Shown here in pieces: positions 12,394 through 24,010 of a stretch of 64,000 bases of DNA (position 1 is its first letter; each line of letters opens with the position of its first letter). This DNA comes from Sequoia sempervirens (Eukaryota; Streptophyta; Pinopsida; Cupressales; Cupressaceae): NCBI GenBank assembly GCA_007258455.2, contig VDFB02193867.1, positions 567,513,742 to 567,577,741 on the forward strand. Direction: 5' to 3'. The position numbers and the translations under genes are program-made. A model generated the notes under the pieces. It made no database searches. It was given only the letters and a program-made list of their open reading frames with translations, and was not told where the DNA came from.

Positions 12394-13825
12394 TTGGTAT
12401 TACTAATATTTTGTGAGCTACATTTTTCAAGGTTTACTAGATTTTTCAGCACACCATTGGAGGCACTGAAAGAGAAAAAGAGAAGAGCCAAAAGTCTAAT
12501 CTTATTTTTTCTTTGATATATTTTTCTAACCCTTGTATAGGATTTCTTATCTAAATATTTCTAAGTTTTTCAAATTTCAAATATGTGCAATATATTTTGC
12601 ATGCATGATTTATTTTTTTTGGCATAAAAATTTAAAAACCCTCTAATAAAGGGTTATTTTTTAATTTTTTAGAACAGATCATTAGTTCTCCTATAAAAAT
12701 TCACTATATTTCACTATATTTTCCCTTTTGTAAAAATTCAATTTTTTTTTAAGAGCTTTAACCCTGTTTTAGTTTGTAACTTATTTCTTTAAGTAAAAAA
12801 ATCACTATATTTTACATTTTGTAAAAAAATTCAATTTTTAGGGATCCAACCCTAGTTCAATTTTTTTTTAGAAAAAAGCTAATCTATTTCTTTAGTTTCT
12901 TCAAAAAAAACTCAAGGGATTTAACCCTTATTCTAGTTTAGAAATTTAAAAATAAATCAAAAATTTTCATTTATTTTTCTTTATCAAAGTTAAAAAATTC
13001 GATATATAAATCCTAAGTTTTTAAATAGTAATCAATAATCAAATAAAAATTTAAAATAGGGCTTCAACCCCTTTTTGAAGGCTTTTCGAGGCTGAACCAT
13101 CGTTGAACTCTCACCCACCTCCTTGTCGTGTGCCCTCTCTTTGCTTGAGTTGCTCCTCCTGGACACAGTCGACTGCAATCCATATCCTGTACCATGTGTT
13201 TCTTTGCCACCACCGCCTTTCCTACCCTATTCTCCTTCCTCGCTGCACGCTCATTTTCTGATCTCCTAAACCCTCTATTTTCTTTTGCCTGCCTCCAAAC
13301 ACAATCTTTGCTTTTAAAAAAATCTCTATACCTAATATATTTTGAGTTGCCCTCCCATAGTCTTTTCTTGCTATGTTAATCTCAAACCCTAACTTCCAAA
13401 CAATATTCCCACCTACCTTTTTTTTTAAGCACATTGTCTCGATTTTATTATATAAAGCTTTTTAAAAAGTAAATGAAGGTTTTTTTAAATTTAATATTTT
13501 TTAGTTAAAAACTTCTAAATTAATATTTAATATTTCAATTCAATCATATTATTATTTTTTAATTAATTTAATTTCAACTTTAATATTCTTAATTTATATT
13601 TTTATTTAAATCAATCAAATAGTTTTTTTAATATATGCTATAATTATTTAATTATTTATATATATATATAGATTGATTATTTTTGTGAAATTAGGATATT
13701 TAATTTTCATTTATTAAAATGGTTTTTTTTCTCTAAAGAATTAATTCAATCAAAAGGGGTATTTTTTTTAAGCATCTATTTACAATAGTTTTTTCTCCTA
13801 AAGTTATGATTTTTTTATTACAATC
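12394..13825 (+). other. Copia leader, non-coding
   Basis: About 1.4 kb between primer site and Gag. Mostly very AT-rich with repeated AAAAATTCAATTTTT phrases; a more GC-balanced island is at about 13080-13390 with CCACC/CTCC runs. The short frames over that island on both strands show no domain and are taken as chance. Confidence 0.6.
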
Positions 13826-14434
13826 ATGTCTACTTTAATTCTTGAAATTAAGTTGAATTCTTCTAACTATCATTCTTGAAAAACTAATAAATGCTTTATT
13901 TTTTTATTTAAACATCTTTTAGATGTAGCTATTGATCCTAAATCTAAACTAGGTTCGTCCACATCCAAAGATGAAATCAAAAAATGGAATCTCAAAAATG
14001 AAGAAGCCCTTGGCCTCATAGGTATCTCCATGTCACCTAAACTTTATGTTCACATTGGGAAATGTACAACTGCCTATGAAGCATGGGAAAAACTCAAAAC
14101 AATTTATGATAGTACAAATGAATCAAGAAAAATTCAATTTCAAGATCAACTTGAAGATTTGAGGTATTCTGATTTTAAATCTATAGATGATTTTTTATTG
14201 AAATTTGATGCTTTAAATAGTCAATTGGATGGTTTAGGAGTTAAATTAGATAATCTTAGATTAATTCATCTTATTCTTAAAAAGTGTCTTCCTATACAAT
14301 TTCAACAATTCATTACTAATATTCATGCTCAATTAGCTATTCCTTCTTTAGCTACTCAATTAACTTATGATATTTTTCATGATTTATTAAGACAAGAAGA
14401 GGCTAAGTTAATTCAGTTTGGTACTCTTTAAGTC
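13826..14434 (+). pseudogene. Copia Gag
   Basis: The frame from ATG at 13826 reads MSTLILEIKLNSSNYHS, then a TGA where family members have Trp, and continues in the same frame through AYEAWEKLKTIYD and LILKKCLPIQFQQF to a stop at 14432-14434. The N-x-x-N-Y-x-x-W start and the W-x-x-L/F block are typical of copia Gag (UBN2-type domain), which forms the particle shell. A frameshift separates it from the zinc knuckle. The start is chosen because this ATG precedes the conserved N-terminal motif. Confidence 0.85.
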
Positions 14435-14436
14435 TA

Positions 14437-15180
14437 ATGAACATGCTTTCTTGTCTAATCATAAGAAAAAATTTAAACCTCAGAACTAAACAACATTATA
14501 ATTCCAAACCTCATTATAATAATGGCAATGATCCTAGAAAGTTTAACTCTTCTAATAAACCACATTGCACTTATTGTAATAAGGATGGTCATTGGAAAAA
14601 CACTTGTTTTAAAAAGAAAAATGAGAAAAAGAATATGAAGCAAAATAATCAACAACAAAATAAACCTAATAATAATAAGTTTCAAAATAATGCAAATCAA
14701 TCTAGATGTGCTTTTACTTGTCATTATAATGTTTCTCAAACTCTTGAATGGGTTATTGACTTAGGTGCATCTCAACATGTTACTTCACATAGAGAAGTTT
14801 TTGAGTCTATGCAACCTAATATATCTAATGTTCCTCTTCAACTTGCTAATAATCATAGTTGTAAAGTAGAAGAAATTGGAGATGTGAATGTTCCTAATGG
14901 TAAATTGCATGATGTTTTATATGTTCCTGAATTAAAGACTAACTTGCTTTCAGTTGCTAAGCTTTGTCAAGATTATAAAATAGAATTTTACAAAGATATG
15001 TGCTATGTTATTGATCCAAAACAAAACAAGGTCATTGCTAATGCTAAATTAGACAATGATAATTTGTTCAAATTTTATGAGTTTGCTCAATCTAGATGCT
15101 CTTTAATATCTACCATTGATTTCAATGTTTGGCATGAAAGACTTGGTCATATAAATGCTAACAATATTTCTTTAATGTAA
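14437..15180 (+). pseudogene. Copia zinc knuckle, protease and GAG-pre-integrase
   Basis: This 247-residue frame has CTYCNKDGHWKNTC near residues 44-57 (C-x2-C-x4-H-x4-C zinc knuckle), WVIDLGASQHVTSH near residues 106-119 (protease loop, with Leu where the family has Ser in D-S-G-A-S), a copia-typical KLHDVLYVPELKTNLLSVAK, and WHERLGHINANNISLM, the HH half of the integrase zinc finger. The TAA at 15178 ends the frame just before the CC half. Nucleic acid binding, polyprotein cleavage and the integrase N-terminus are thus in one broken frame. Confidence 0.85.
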
Positions 15181-16197
15181 AAGCTTAATATGGTAGATGG
15201 ATTGCCTAGTATTGTTCCATCTAAAATTGTATGCACATGATGCATGAGTGGTAAGATGCATAGGGAGCCCTTTCCACATGGTCAATCATGGAGGGCAACT
15301 CATAAGTTGCACCTAGTTCATAGTGACCTTTTGAGACCCATGGAGAATAACTCCATCCAAAGATCAAGGTATGCACTTACTTTTTTTGATGATTTTTCTA
15401 GAAGAACTTGGATCTATTTTCTTCATAGTAAGGATCAAGTTCTTGATATATTTTATGAATTTCATAAAAAATTTGAAAGGCAATTTGGTTTTAAACTTAA
15501 AATTTTTAGAACTGATAATGGAAAAGAATATGTGAACAATGCTTTTAATAGTTATTTGAAAACATTTGGTATTAAGCATGAGCTAACTATTCCCTATACA
15601 CCTCAACAAAATGGTGTAGCAGAAAGGAAGCATAGAACTATTGTTGAAATGGCTAGATGTATGTTACATGCTAAAAATATGTCTTATAAATTTTGGGCAG
15701 AAGCTATGTTTTGTGCTACTTACATTATTACTAGGACTCCAAATAAAGCTTTAAAGGATATAACTCCTGAAGAAGCTTGGTCTGTTAGGAAGCCCAATCT
15801 TAAGCATTTAAGGATTTTTGGTTCAATTGCTTATGTTCACAAACCTAAACAAAAGAGGAAAAAATTAGATGTTAAATCTTCTTATCATATTTTTGTTGGT
15901 TATGATGAACATTCTAAAGCTAATAGAGTTTATAATCCTATTACTAACAAAGTTAAAGTTGCTAGAGATGTATGCATTGTTGAAAATGGTGTTCATGATT
16001 GTTCTAAAGTGCTTAATATTGATTCTTCTCAAAATAAATTTATTGTTGTGGAGGATACTCCTCAAGTTGAAACTCCTCTTAATCCTCCTAATGCATCTCT
16101 TATTCATAGTGATAGTGATGATGAAAATATTGAAATTTCTCCTCATGATTCTTCTTCTAGTGATGATACTCCTACATCTAAAAGAAATCCAAAATGA
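15181..16197 (+). pseudogene. Copia integrase
   Basis: After a stop at 15238-15240 the frame from 15244 gives 317 residues: the end of the HHCC zinc finger (CMSGKMHRE), then the catalytic core with Asp in HSDLL, Asp in FRTDNGKEY and Glu in QQNGVAERKHRT, so all three D-D-E residues are visible. It continues with TPEEAWS and LRIFGSIAYVH, and an acidic Ser/Asp-rich tail. It ends at a TGA (16195-16197). The enzyme would insert element DNA. Residues look intact, but no continuous polyprotein can supply it. Confidence 0.88.
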
Positions 16198-16690
16198 TTT
16201 AAAAATTTGTTGCAAGAAAGTGAGGATTATTTAACTAAAAGTCCACCTAAAAGAAGAAAGGAAAATTATTGTAATTATGCTTTGATGTCTAACATTATGA
16301 ATTCAAATGATCCTAAAACTTATGAACAAGCTAAAGATCAACCTCATTTGCAAACGACTATGCAAGAAGAATATGATACTTTAATTTCTAGTAATACTTG
16401 GGATTTAGTTCCATTACCTCAAGGTAAGAATCTTGTTTCATGAAAATGGTTGTATAAAACTAAGATTAATGCAAATAATGAAGTTAGCAAGTTTAAAGCT
16501 AGATTAGTTGCTAGGGGCTTCTCTCAAGTTGAAGGATTAGATTATAATGAAACATTTGCTCCAGTAGCTAGGATGCCAACTATTAAATTAGTTCTTGCTT
16601 TAGCTTCTCATATGTATTGGCCTATTCATCAAATGGATGTGAAAAGTGCATTTTTAAATGGTGATTTACATGAAGAAATTTATATGTCTT
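16198..16690 (+). pseudogene. Copia RT, N-terminal half
   Basis: Frames 16207-16443 and 16450-16746 form one reading frame with a TGA between. Blocks seen are DTLISSNTWDLVPLP, WLYKTKINANNE, KARLVARGFSQVEGLDY, ETFAPVARMPTIK, and the first catalytic block MDVKSAFLNGDLHEEIYMS. The match to RT ends at 16690, where the TIR element begins; residues after that in the open frame belong to the insert. Confidence 0.88.
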
Positions 16691-17482
16691 GGGTATGTGC
16701 AGAATCATCATGGAAAAAACATGCCCTTAAGTGGCAAAAAAATTAGAAAAATAAGAGTTAGGAAACTTGACGTAAAAATTTGAGTAAATTATCTATATTA
16801 TTTCAAAAATATGTAAGAATATAATCTGTAGAAAATTGAATGTAGTCTCTAAAATACTAGGTTTGTTAAAAAAAAATAAAAAATCTATTTGGTGAAAATT
16901 TGAAATTTCAATGTAGTGGTACTTAAATTTCAGGGAAAAAATAAGAAGTAGGTGTTTGTCTGACCACCCTAACCATAATAAAATGATAATATTTTTTATA
17001 AGATTTTAGATATAAGTAGAGGACTCATGCCCCAATGTGATGCATATTTTTTTGTAATTTTTTCCAAGTAAATAATTAATTATGAATTTTTTATTACAAC
17101 TTTTTTAAAAATATAAAAACTCGTATGTCTGACCACCTTAACTTGGTCAAAAAATCATGAAATTCATTTTTTCTTTTTAATCCTATAGGATGCAAATCAT
17201 AGAATGTAACGCATGTTTTGGATTCAAAAAATGCGATACCATTTGAAAGCTATAGATGTTTTTCAATCAGCTTATCAATCAGGACTTTAGTCATAATTTG
17301 AATAGAAAATGAATAATAATTACTTATTAAATTCAAAGTAAAGCATAATTTATATCGATGGAAATCTGAGAAGCTCCTTTAAAAACCATTTTTGTTTCAT
17401 CAATTTTGGGTTAAAAAATAGTCGTCAGCCACATACTCATCATATTGCCACTTTTTGGCCCATCATGATCCTGCACATACCC
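16691..17482. mobile_element. 792-bp TIR element (MITE-like) inside copia RT
   Basis: RT reads through cleanly from EEIYMS to QPLGFIKEG if 792 bp are removed. The insert begins GGGTATGTGCAGAATCATCA and ends with the inverse (CATGATCCTGCACATACCC); 21 of 23 terminal bases pair. TCT flanks both sides (16687-16689 and 17483-17485), with one extra T on the left. There is no transposase, and the interior is AT-rich. Both arms carry an AAGTGGCAA phrase just inside the terminus. TIR and TSD size suggest PIF/Harbinger, not proven. Confidence 0.82.
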
Positions 17483-17790
17483 TCTCAACCTTTGGGTTTC
17501 ATTAAGGAAGGTAATGAAAATATTGTTTGCAAATAAAAGAAATCAATTTATGGTTTAAAACAATCTCCTCGAGAATGGTATTCTAAAATTAATGTCTTCT
17601 TTTTATCTCAAGGTTTCATTAGAAGTAAAAATGATCCAAATTTATATATTAAGCATAGTAAAGATGATATTGTGATTATTATTTTATATGTTGATAATTT
17701 AATTATCACTTCTAGTTCTAACAATTTGATTAGTGATGTTAAGTCTCAACTCAATCAACAATTTCAAATGATTGATTTAGGTAGGTAATA
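17483..17790 (+). pseudogene. Copia RT, C-terminal catalytic part
   Basis: RT resumes with QPLGFIKEG, an in-frame TAA, KKSIYGLKQSPREWY, and the second catalytic block ILYVDNLIIT. The usual YVDD is YVDN (AAT at 17696-17698), removing a metal-binding Asp, so polymerase activity would be lost even without the other breaks. A frameshift at about 17788 follows. Confidence 0.85.
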
Positions 17791-18665
17791 CATTATTTTT
17801 TGGGTATGCAAATTTGGAAAACACCTAAAGGTATTTTTCTTTCTCAACATAAATGTGCTCAAGATCTCTTAGATAGATTTAAAATGAATGATGCAAAGTG
17901 TTTTTCTACTCCTTGTGAATAAGGAACTAAATTAATGGTTGATATGGAAACTCCTTTTGTTGATCCTACTTTATATAGGAAATTAGTATGAAGTTTAAAT
18001 TGTCTAACTCTTACTACACATGATATTTCTTATAGTGTTGGATTGGTTTCTAGATTTATGTCTAAACCACAACAAACTCATTTCAAAGTTGCAAAAATAA
18101 TTTTAAGATATGTTAAAGGCACTCTTAATCTTGGTCTTTTTTATGATGCAACTTGTGATTTTTCTTTAAAAGGTTATACTAATTCAGATTTAGGAGGTGA
18201 TCCCAATGATGGGAGATCCGCTTGTGGTTTTTTTTTCTTTGTTGGATCAGGTGCAATCTCATGGAATAGTAAGAAACAACAATCTACTTCTCTTTTTTCT
18301 ACAAAAGCTGAATATAAAGGTTGTACAAATGCATCTAAAGAAGCATTATGGTTAAGAAGATTACTTGAAGATTTGGGTCTACCTCAAAAGGATCCTACTC
18401 CTTTGTATTGTGATAATCAAAGTGCTATTGCTTTGGCAAAGAATCCAATTTTTCATGCAAGGACCAAGAACATTTCTCTTCAACATCACTTCATTAGAGA
18501 GAAAATTGAAGACAAGCAAATTCTCTTTTGTATTGTAAAGGTGAAGATCAAGTTGCAAATATTGTCACCAAAGCTCTTTGTAAAGATAAATTTCTCTTTC
18601 ATTGTAAAAATCTTGGATTGCAACCCATTGAAGGGTTTGATGTAACCTCCCCAAGTAAAGCTTAA
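17791..18665 (+). pseudogene. Copia RT end and RNase H
   Basis: In one frame, from about 17803, the sequence reads the thumb region, then LVSRFMSKPQQTHF and RYVKGTLNLGL, then the RNase H-like domain with GYTNSDLGGDPNDGRSACGF, TKAEYKG and DNQSAIALAKNP. There are in-frame stops near 17921 and 17990. A frameshift near 18525 moves the C-terminus to another frame ending with TAA at 18663-18665, immediately before the polypurine tract. RNase H removes the RNA strand during reverse transcription. Confidence 0.85.
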
Positions 18666-18672
18666 GGGGGGG
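18662..18672 (+). other. Copia polypurine tract
   Basis: TTAAGGGGGGG lies directly before the TG of the 3' LTR and overlaps the pol stop codon, as is usual in copia elements. Confidence 0.8.
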
Positions 18673-19211
18673 TGTTAGAAGATTAATCTTTACTTGGTAA
18701 AGGTTATTCTTTAATTGTAATTATTTATTAACTTGTAGGAATATTCCAAAGGAATACCTACAAGTCTTTTGTCTTCTTTTGTCATCTCACACATGTGTGA
18801 AGATGGCTTATTTTTAATTCCTTTATTAAGGAATATTTGTAACCACCTCCTTAAGAGGTGACACTTTGCACACACATAGATGAATGGTGGCATTCATTGA
18901 GTTTGGAGTTACATTCTAACTCCTCCTTCTCACCTCTACTTATTGAGGTGCCTCTCCTCTCATTATTTAATATTCAAGCAAGCAAGCTAAGGCTGAAACT
19001 CTCTCTCTCTCTCTTTGTATTATTCTTTAGGCATTTTGCCTCCATTCATAATATTACGGTTTTTTCTTGTTTTTCCCCCTTAACAAATTCTTGTATCTCT
19101 CTTGCTTTGGTGGTGCTTGGTTTGGCTACTTCAATCTATTTGGTAATATATTTCCTTCAAACAATTGCTCATTCATTAGTACTTTCCATTTCTCTTTTAT
19201 ATTTCCTTTCA
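18673..19211 (+). repeat. 3' LTR of copia element
   Basis: TGTTAGAAG...CCTTTCA, 539 bp, near-identical to the 5' LTR with small indels. A CT microsatellite is at about 18999-19013. Confidence 0.92.
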
Positions 19212-20214
19212 TTTTCCCAATCAAAGGTTGCAAAAAGGTCAAGAGAGATCTGCTATCTATGTTGAAGCCACTGATTTTGAGAAGTTGGATTGTTGTTTGC
19301 AAGAATTTTCTTGAATCCTAAGATGAAGAGAAGGGAAAGCCCAACTGCTAGAAATAATTTTCCATAGTTTTAAGTCTGTTGAAGAGAAGACCACCATGAA
19401 AAAAGAGATTGCCACAAAGGATTGTGTAAGAGTTTGAAATTGCATTCTCAAGAAGTTATTTAGTTTTTATTTCTTAATGATTCCAGAGTCAAATATAAGA
19501 AGGCAAGTTTAAAGTAGTTTGTATTTTTTTTTATTATGACAAGAATATAGAGGTTTTGTTTTTAAGCATTTTTCATAGGAAGTTAAGGAAAAACACAAGC
19601 TTTGAAGAATTATAGTGTCTCTTGAAGAGTCAAAAAAACTCAAATCTGGGTAAGTGTCTAGAGTGAGAGAAAGTGAAAGATTATGTTGATGAGGAGTCTT
19701 TGATAGAAAAAAATAAGAAAAAATGGAGTTTTTAAAGTAGCAAAACATAAAAGGAGGAAGTTTGAAAATGTGTAGGAATGTGAAGTTGCTAGAACATTAA
19801 GAAGAGGAGTTGATAAAGAGATCAAAAGACCAAAGGAGGATAGGAGTTGTTTGAAGTTATAAAAAGTTGAGTGAAGTTGTTAATGGCTAAGGAAATAATA
19901 TGATTGAATGTCGCAACATTCTTTATTTGTATGAAGAATGTATGAAGTCACAAAAAGTTGTTTAAAGCTAGTATCCCCAAGCACCAACAGTGTGACTTTA
20001 TGGGAGGAGTTGAAGAAAAAAAATTATCTCACACCTGATCCTACAATGGACTGGCAACCAAGTGTGCTAGAGCTCATGGGTAGAGTATCTCAACAAAAAA
20101 ATGGGATTTCCTAGGTTTGATTCCTAGAAGTTGAAGATTGTAGATGCCAAAGCATCAATGAAGAGGAAAAAGAAAGAAATCAGATTTCATAGTTGTGATT
20201 AAGGGGAAGTGAAC
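19212..20214 (+). other. Internal region of the non-coding element, right part
   Basis: Purine-rich, no coding potential recognised. The last bases before the right LTR, AAGGGGAAGTGAAC at 20201-20214, are a plausible polypurine tract. Confidence 0.6.
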
Positions 20215-20786
20215 TGGAGATTATAATCCCAACTACCCAACTATTCAAGTCACATGTATATCCTCCATATCAACAATCAATCCCAGTATTAGTGAGAAGC
20301 ATTGAAGGTAAATTTTTTGATGGATTTGAATGGATTTTCATTTACTCCTCCAACCCATCATCTATCTCATTAGCAGATTTCACATGCTTTGTGGGTGATT
20401 TAGGAAGTATTATTTTATGTTTTCTCTCTCTCTCCATTGATGCATAGTTTTCTATATAATGTTTAACTCTGTATTTTGTTGTAACTCACTCTTTTGGAGT
20501 CCAGCTTTGTAGAGTTTTCTATTAGGTTGTGGTCATCTAAAACACCTTTTTATTAGTTTGTGGTGATCTGAAATCACCTGTATGTGAGAGATTTGAAACT
20601 AGTTGTAAATTGTGAGTTGTACAAGTCTGTTAAATTGTTGAGTCTATAGAAGGTTGACATTTTGAATGAGTCAAAGCTCAAAGATAGTCTTATAAGATTT
20701 TATTTTGATCAATATAAATTTCAATGTCAATTTATGATGTTTAATGTCATTTCTATTTTTATATCTGCTCCTCCCCTATATCCTAG
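20215..20786 (+). repeat. 3' LTR of the non-coding element
   Basis: Begins TGGAGATTATAATCCCAAC and ends near ATCCTAG, where the left copy ends ATCCTACA. It lacks the 1-kb insert of the left LTR and has a local duplication around 20520-20580 (TTGTGGTCATCTAAAACACC and TTGTGGTGATCTGAAATCACC). Confidence 0.85.
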
Positions 20787-22265
20787 GACCTTGAGAAACT
20801 AGGATGAATGCAGGAATCCCTTTTTCTCCTTAAATTCATTTCCTTTGGAAACTTAAGAACTTGTATCAATGTATTGAAATATACTGTAACATTTCATGCA
20901 TCTTTCCTTAATCATCCAATCCTCTATTGTGTCTCTTCCTTAACCATTATGTCTTCCCCAACCTTCTAAGTTACTCTTTGATACACAAAAGAATTCATAG
21001 CTCTATGAATTCCAAATTAGATAACTAGCTTGAGATAAGTTCAAACTATGAGTTTAGCGAAAGCTTTAAAACTTAATTTAGATCTAAATGAATTTTTATA
21101 TACCTTAAAGTGGGCATAAATTATATCTGGTCATATTGTTAGCATAAATAGAATGCCCAGACCTTCCTACAGTTGATATCATAATGTAAGTGATATCTAT
21201 TTCATAGATTTAAATTAGAAAATTTTCATCAAATCAATTATTAGAATTACTGTTTGCTTAATAGTAACATTAGAGAGACTTTCAATGCCTTAGATTTCAT
21301 TCTTACTTAATATTTAGTCTATCGACCTCTCTTTTTTTATTTTGATTTGGTTTTTATAAATCCCCATGTTAAAATATTTTAACTTGCCAAATGTTTAAGA
21401 TATTTTATGCATCTACTATAGCTTTACCTTTATTCCATTATGATTTTTTTTATAAAAATATGAAATTTTATTTAATGAATGGATATCTCAAGCCATACAT
21501 TTCCTTATTATTAAGGTATAGAGTCATCTATGAGTATCTTCCATGAACTCTATTCTTAAATAATATCTTAATGCCTAATGTAGGAGTTTAGGTAAAGATC
21601 TTGCCTCAATCTATTTTTTTCATGAAGCAAAGTTGCCCATATGCATATGTATTTTTCAAGAGGAGTCTACCAAACCTTTCTATTCTAAGAGTCTACCACC
21701 CAAAGCTTTAGTGGATAAAAACTAATGTTATCAATCTCCTTGAATTTGGAATAAAATTAACACTCCCTGAAAAATTTCAAACCATGTATGTATAAGATAG
21801 TAGCATCTTATATATGTTTTTTTAAAGACATTTTCTTTTAACTGAGCATCCTATATCTGTTTCTTTAAAGAATTTTTCTTTTAAATGTGAAATGGTGAAA
21901 ATTTGGTTAGGGATATGCTATCATATGGTTCAGGACATAGAGCATACCCACACACACCTTTCCAATTTCATTCAAGGGTAACCCTTTATATCTCTTTGCA
22001 ATGGAGAAAGAGATCTTGCTAATCGTTGTCCTAGGGGTTGAAGATGATCTATTAAGGGGTTCACCACCAAGTTTAAACTTGGAAAAGACAATGAAATGCA
22101 AAATATAATGCAAAACCCTAATTGGGTGTTATGATCTACAAAATGACATAAAATTGTCAACAAAATATAACAAAAAGGTAATGAAGTGAATTATGTGCAC
22201 CTAGGAATCTATGAGTTATTGGAAGCAATTTTGAAACTCTATAGAATCTAACTTTTTGACCAACT
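20787..22265. other. AT-rich DNA, nothing recognised
   Basis: No domain, LTR or tandem repeat was identified. Short frames at 21907-22163 (minus) look like chance. Confidence 0.5.
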
Positions 22266-22299
22266 GGGACTCATTCACCAACCTAGGTGAATCAGTCCT
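22266..22299. repeat. Hairpin motif copy 1
   Basis: GGGACTCATTCACC and GGTGAATCAGTCCT are near-complementary arms around a short loop. The same motif recurs three more times within 1.1 kb. Confidence 0.6.
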
Positions 22300-22379
22300 A
22301 AACTAGGTTTCTACCAAGAAAGCTATTTTGGTAAAAAGGGTATTGGAATCTACAAATAGATCTCAAAGACACCTTCAAT

Positions 22380-22412
22380 GGGACTGATTCACCAATTGCG
22401 GTGAATTAGTCT
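22380..22412. repeat. Hairpin motif copy 2
   Basis: GGGACTGATTCACC and GGTGAATTAGTCTT, the same palindromic design as copy 1. Confidence 0.6.
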
Positions 22413-23225
22413 TGCTCCACTTTTTAAGAAATTGAAAACTCTGATCTATACTCCAACACTTGATTTTTCCTTCCAAACTGAGTTTCAGATCCGAACCTGT
22501 GAAAACACCTGCAAAATAGAATATATCTTGATTTTATTATGGGGGGTTTTCCTTAGTCAAACCCCTAGTTTGGTAATCAAACCTTAATGGAAATAATGAA
22601 ATGTGCATGAAAATCCTAGTCTTAAGTGTGTCTAAGACTAATAAATCTAAAACATGATGCAATCCTATTCTAACATGCAAGAACAAGATGTAGGAATGTA
22701 ACTTGAATGATGCAAAACTCACTTTAGGAGATCTATAATCACCTCAGCTGAATCTCAATGATGTGTAAACATTCTTTAGGTTGAAAGTAGAATGACAATG
22801 GAAGATGGAATCACTTAGAAAACAAGTCCTTAGGCTTGGCTTGATGGTTAGTTGCATCTCCCCAACCTAGAATTATTCATGATTCACCATAGAAATCCAT
22901 GATCAACACTTGACAATGCTAGATATTGAATAAAAGTGAGCTTCAAGACTTACAAATATGCCTTAATGCTGCTCTAAAGCTTCAACTTTTCTTGCTCTCA
23001 AAACTTAAATACTCTCGTGAAAGATTCTCTACACTTGACTCTTGAATTTTCTCTTGAAAAATGCTTGCTCAAAATGGATTAGAGAGGATAAAAATGACTT
23101 GAGAACTTGCTCTATAAGGAATTAACACCTAATTGATCATTATTTAGATCTCAAAGGCTGAAATCCACCAAAATTTTGAATTAAATTGGTGAATTTCTTG
23201 CTTAAAATTGAAAAATGCCCCAAAT

Positions 23226-23259
23226 GGGAGTCATTCGCCACCCTTGGCAAATGGGTCCC
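23226..23259. repeat. Hairpin motif copy 3
   Basis: GGGAGTCATTCGCC and GGCAAATGGGTCCC arms; followed by CACCTAAG, which also follows copy 4. Confidence 0.6.
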
Positions 23260-23267
23260 ACCTAAGC

Positions 23268-23300
23268 GGACTCATTCACCCAAGGTAGTGAATGAGTCCC
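23268..23300. repeat. Hairpin motif copy 4
   Basis: GGACTCATTCACCC and GTGAATGAGTCCC arms, a near-perfect palindrome with a 6-base centre. Confidence 0.65.
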
Positions 23301-24010
23301 ACCTAAGGTTTTTGAGGGGTGTGATATCCTCGAGTTTTATCTATTCTAAATGTGCAAAAACAACTAAAATGTAATGGAAAAACACAAAGAAACACCTCAA
23401 AAAGATTAGCCTAAGGAATGATAAAACACATAAATAAGCTAAAATGAAGATTGTAAGATGATTATACCTTCTTTGCTATTGAAATCCCTTGGTTGGACCT
23501 TGATTTTGATTACTTTGTATGCTCCTTAGATGACTATTGATGTAGCTAAATGCAAGATTAACTATATGGTGAGATGCAAATGAAAATGGCTAAAATGGAT
23601 GGCTAGATGAGAGAAAATGCTTGTAAAATGAGTGCACAAAATCACAGCATAAGGTTTCTCAAATGAATATGTCCCTTAATGCCTTAGAAGAGGGGGTATT
23701 TATAGAGAAATTTGAATTCTCTATAGAATTCAATGGTTGAGATTGAACCACCAAGATCAAGATGTAGGGCTATGGTGAGTTGAGGACTCACAAGCCCTCA
23801 CATCTTGACATGTGGAATGTGAGATGGTCAAGGATAAAATGATGTGGAAGTGAGGTGGAAGGGAGGTACATGATGTGTAAGAAGGACATGTACCTTAGAA
23901 GTACATTGGGAGATGAGAAGAATCTTGGGTGAATAAATGTGAATTAAATATTCACATGCTTGGAAGAATCCCATGGACAAGACAAGGTTCTAGAAAGGGA
24001 AGCAATTCTT

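Larger units (their letters stand above)
11857..19211 (+). mobile_element. Ty1/copia LTR retrotransposon, degenerate
   Basis: Two closely similar LTRs (11857-12381, 18673-19211), a tRNA-Met primer site, Gag, zinc knuckle, protease, integrase, RT and RNase H in copia order, and a polypurine tract give a complete layout. Flanking bases TTTTA and TTTTC are a 4-of-5 target duplication. It sits inside the internal region of the non-coding LTR element. RT is split by a 792-bp TIR element, and many stops and frameshifts break the polyprotein. Confidence 0.95.
9574..20786 (+). mobile_element. Non-coding LTR retrotransposon (LARD/TRIM-like) with nested insertions
   Basis: Two related LTRs (9574-11128 and 20215-20786) flank a primer site and a purine tract, so the element is on the plus strand. 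Removing the copia insertion leaves about 1.7 kb of internal DNA (11143-11856 plus 19212-20214) with no long frame and no Gag or Pol motif. It is therefore a non-autonomous element that would need proteins from elsewhere. A clean target duplication is not visible. Confidence 0.8.

Noticed and set aside
15364..16234. Minus-strand and alternate-frame ORFs over copia integrase
   Set aside because: Shadows of the integrase frame; AT-rich codons leave few stops in other frames.
9574..20786. Clean target site duplication of the outer LTR element
   Set aside because: TTTGT on the left and the bases after 20786 on the right do not match; the right end has mutated.
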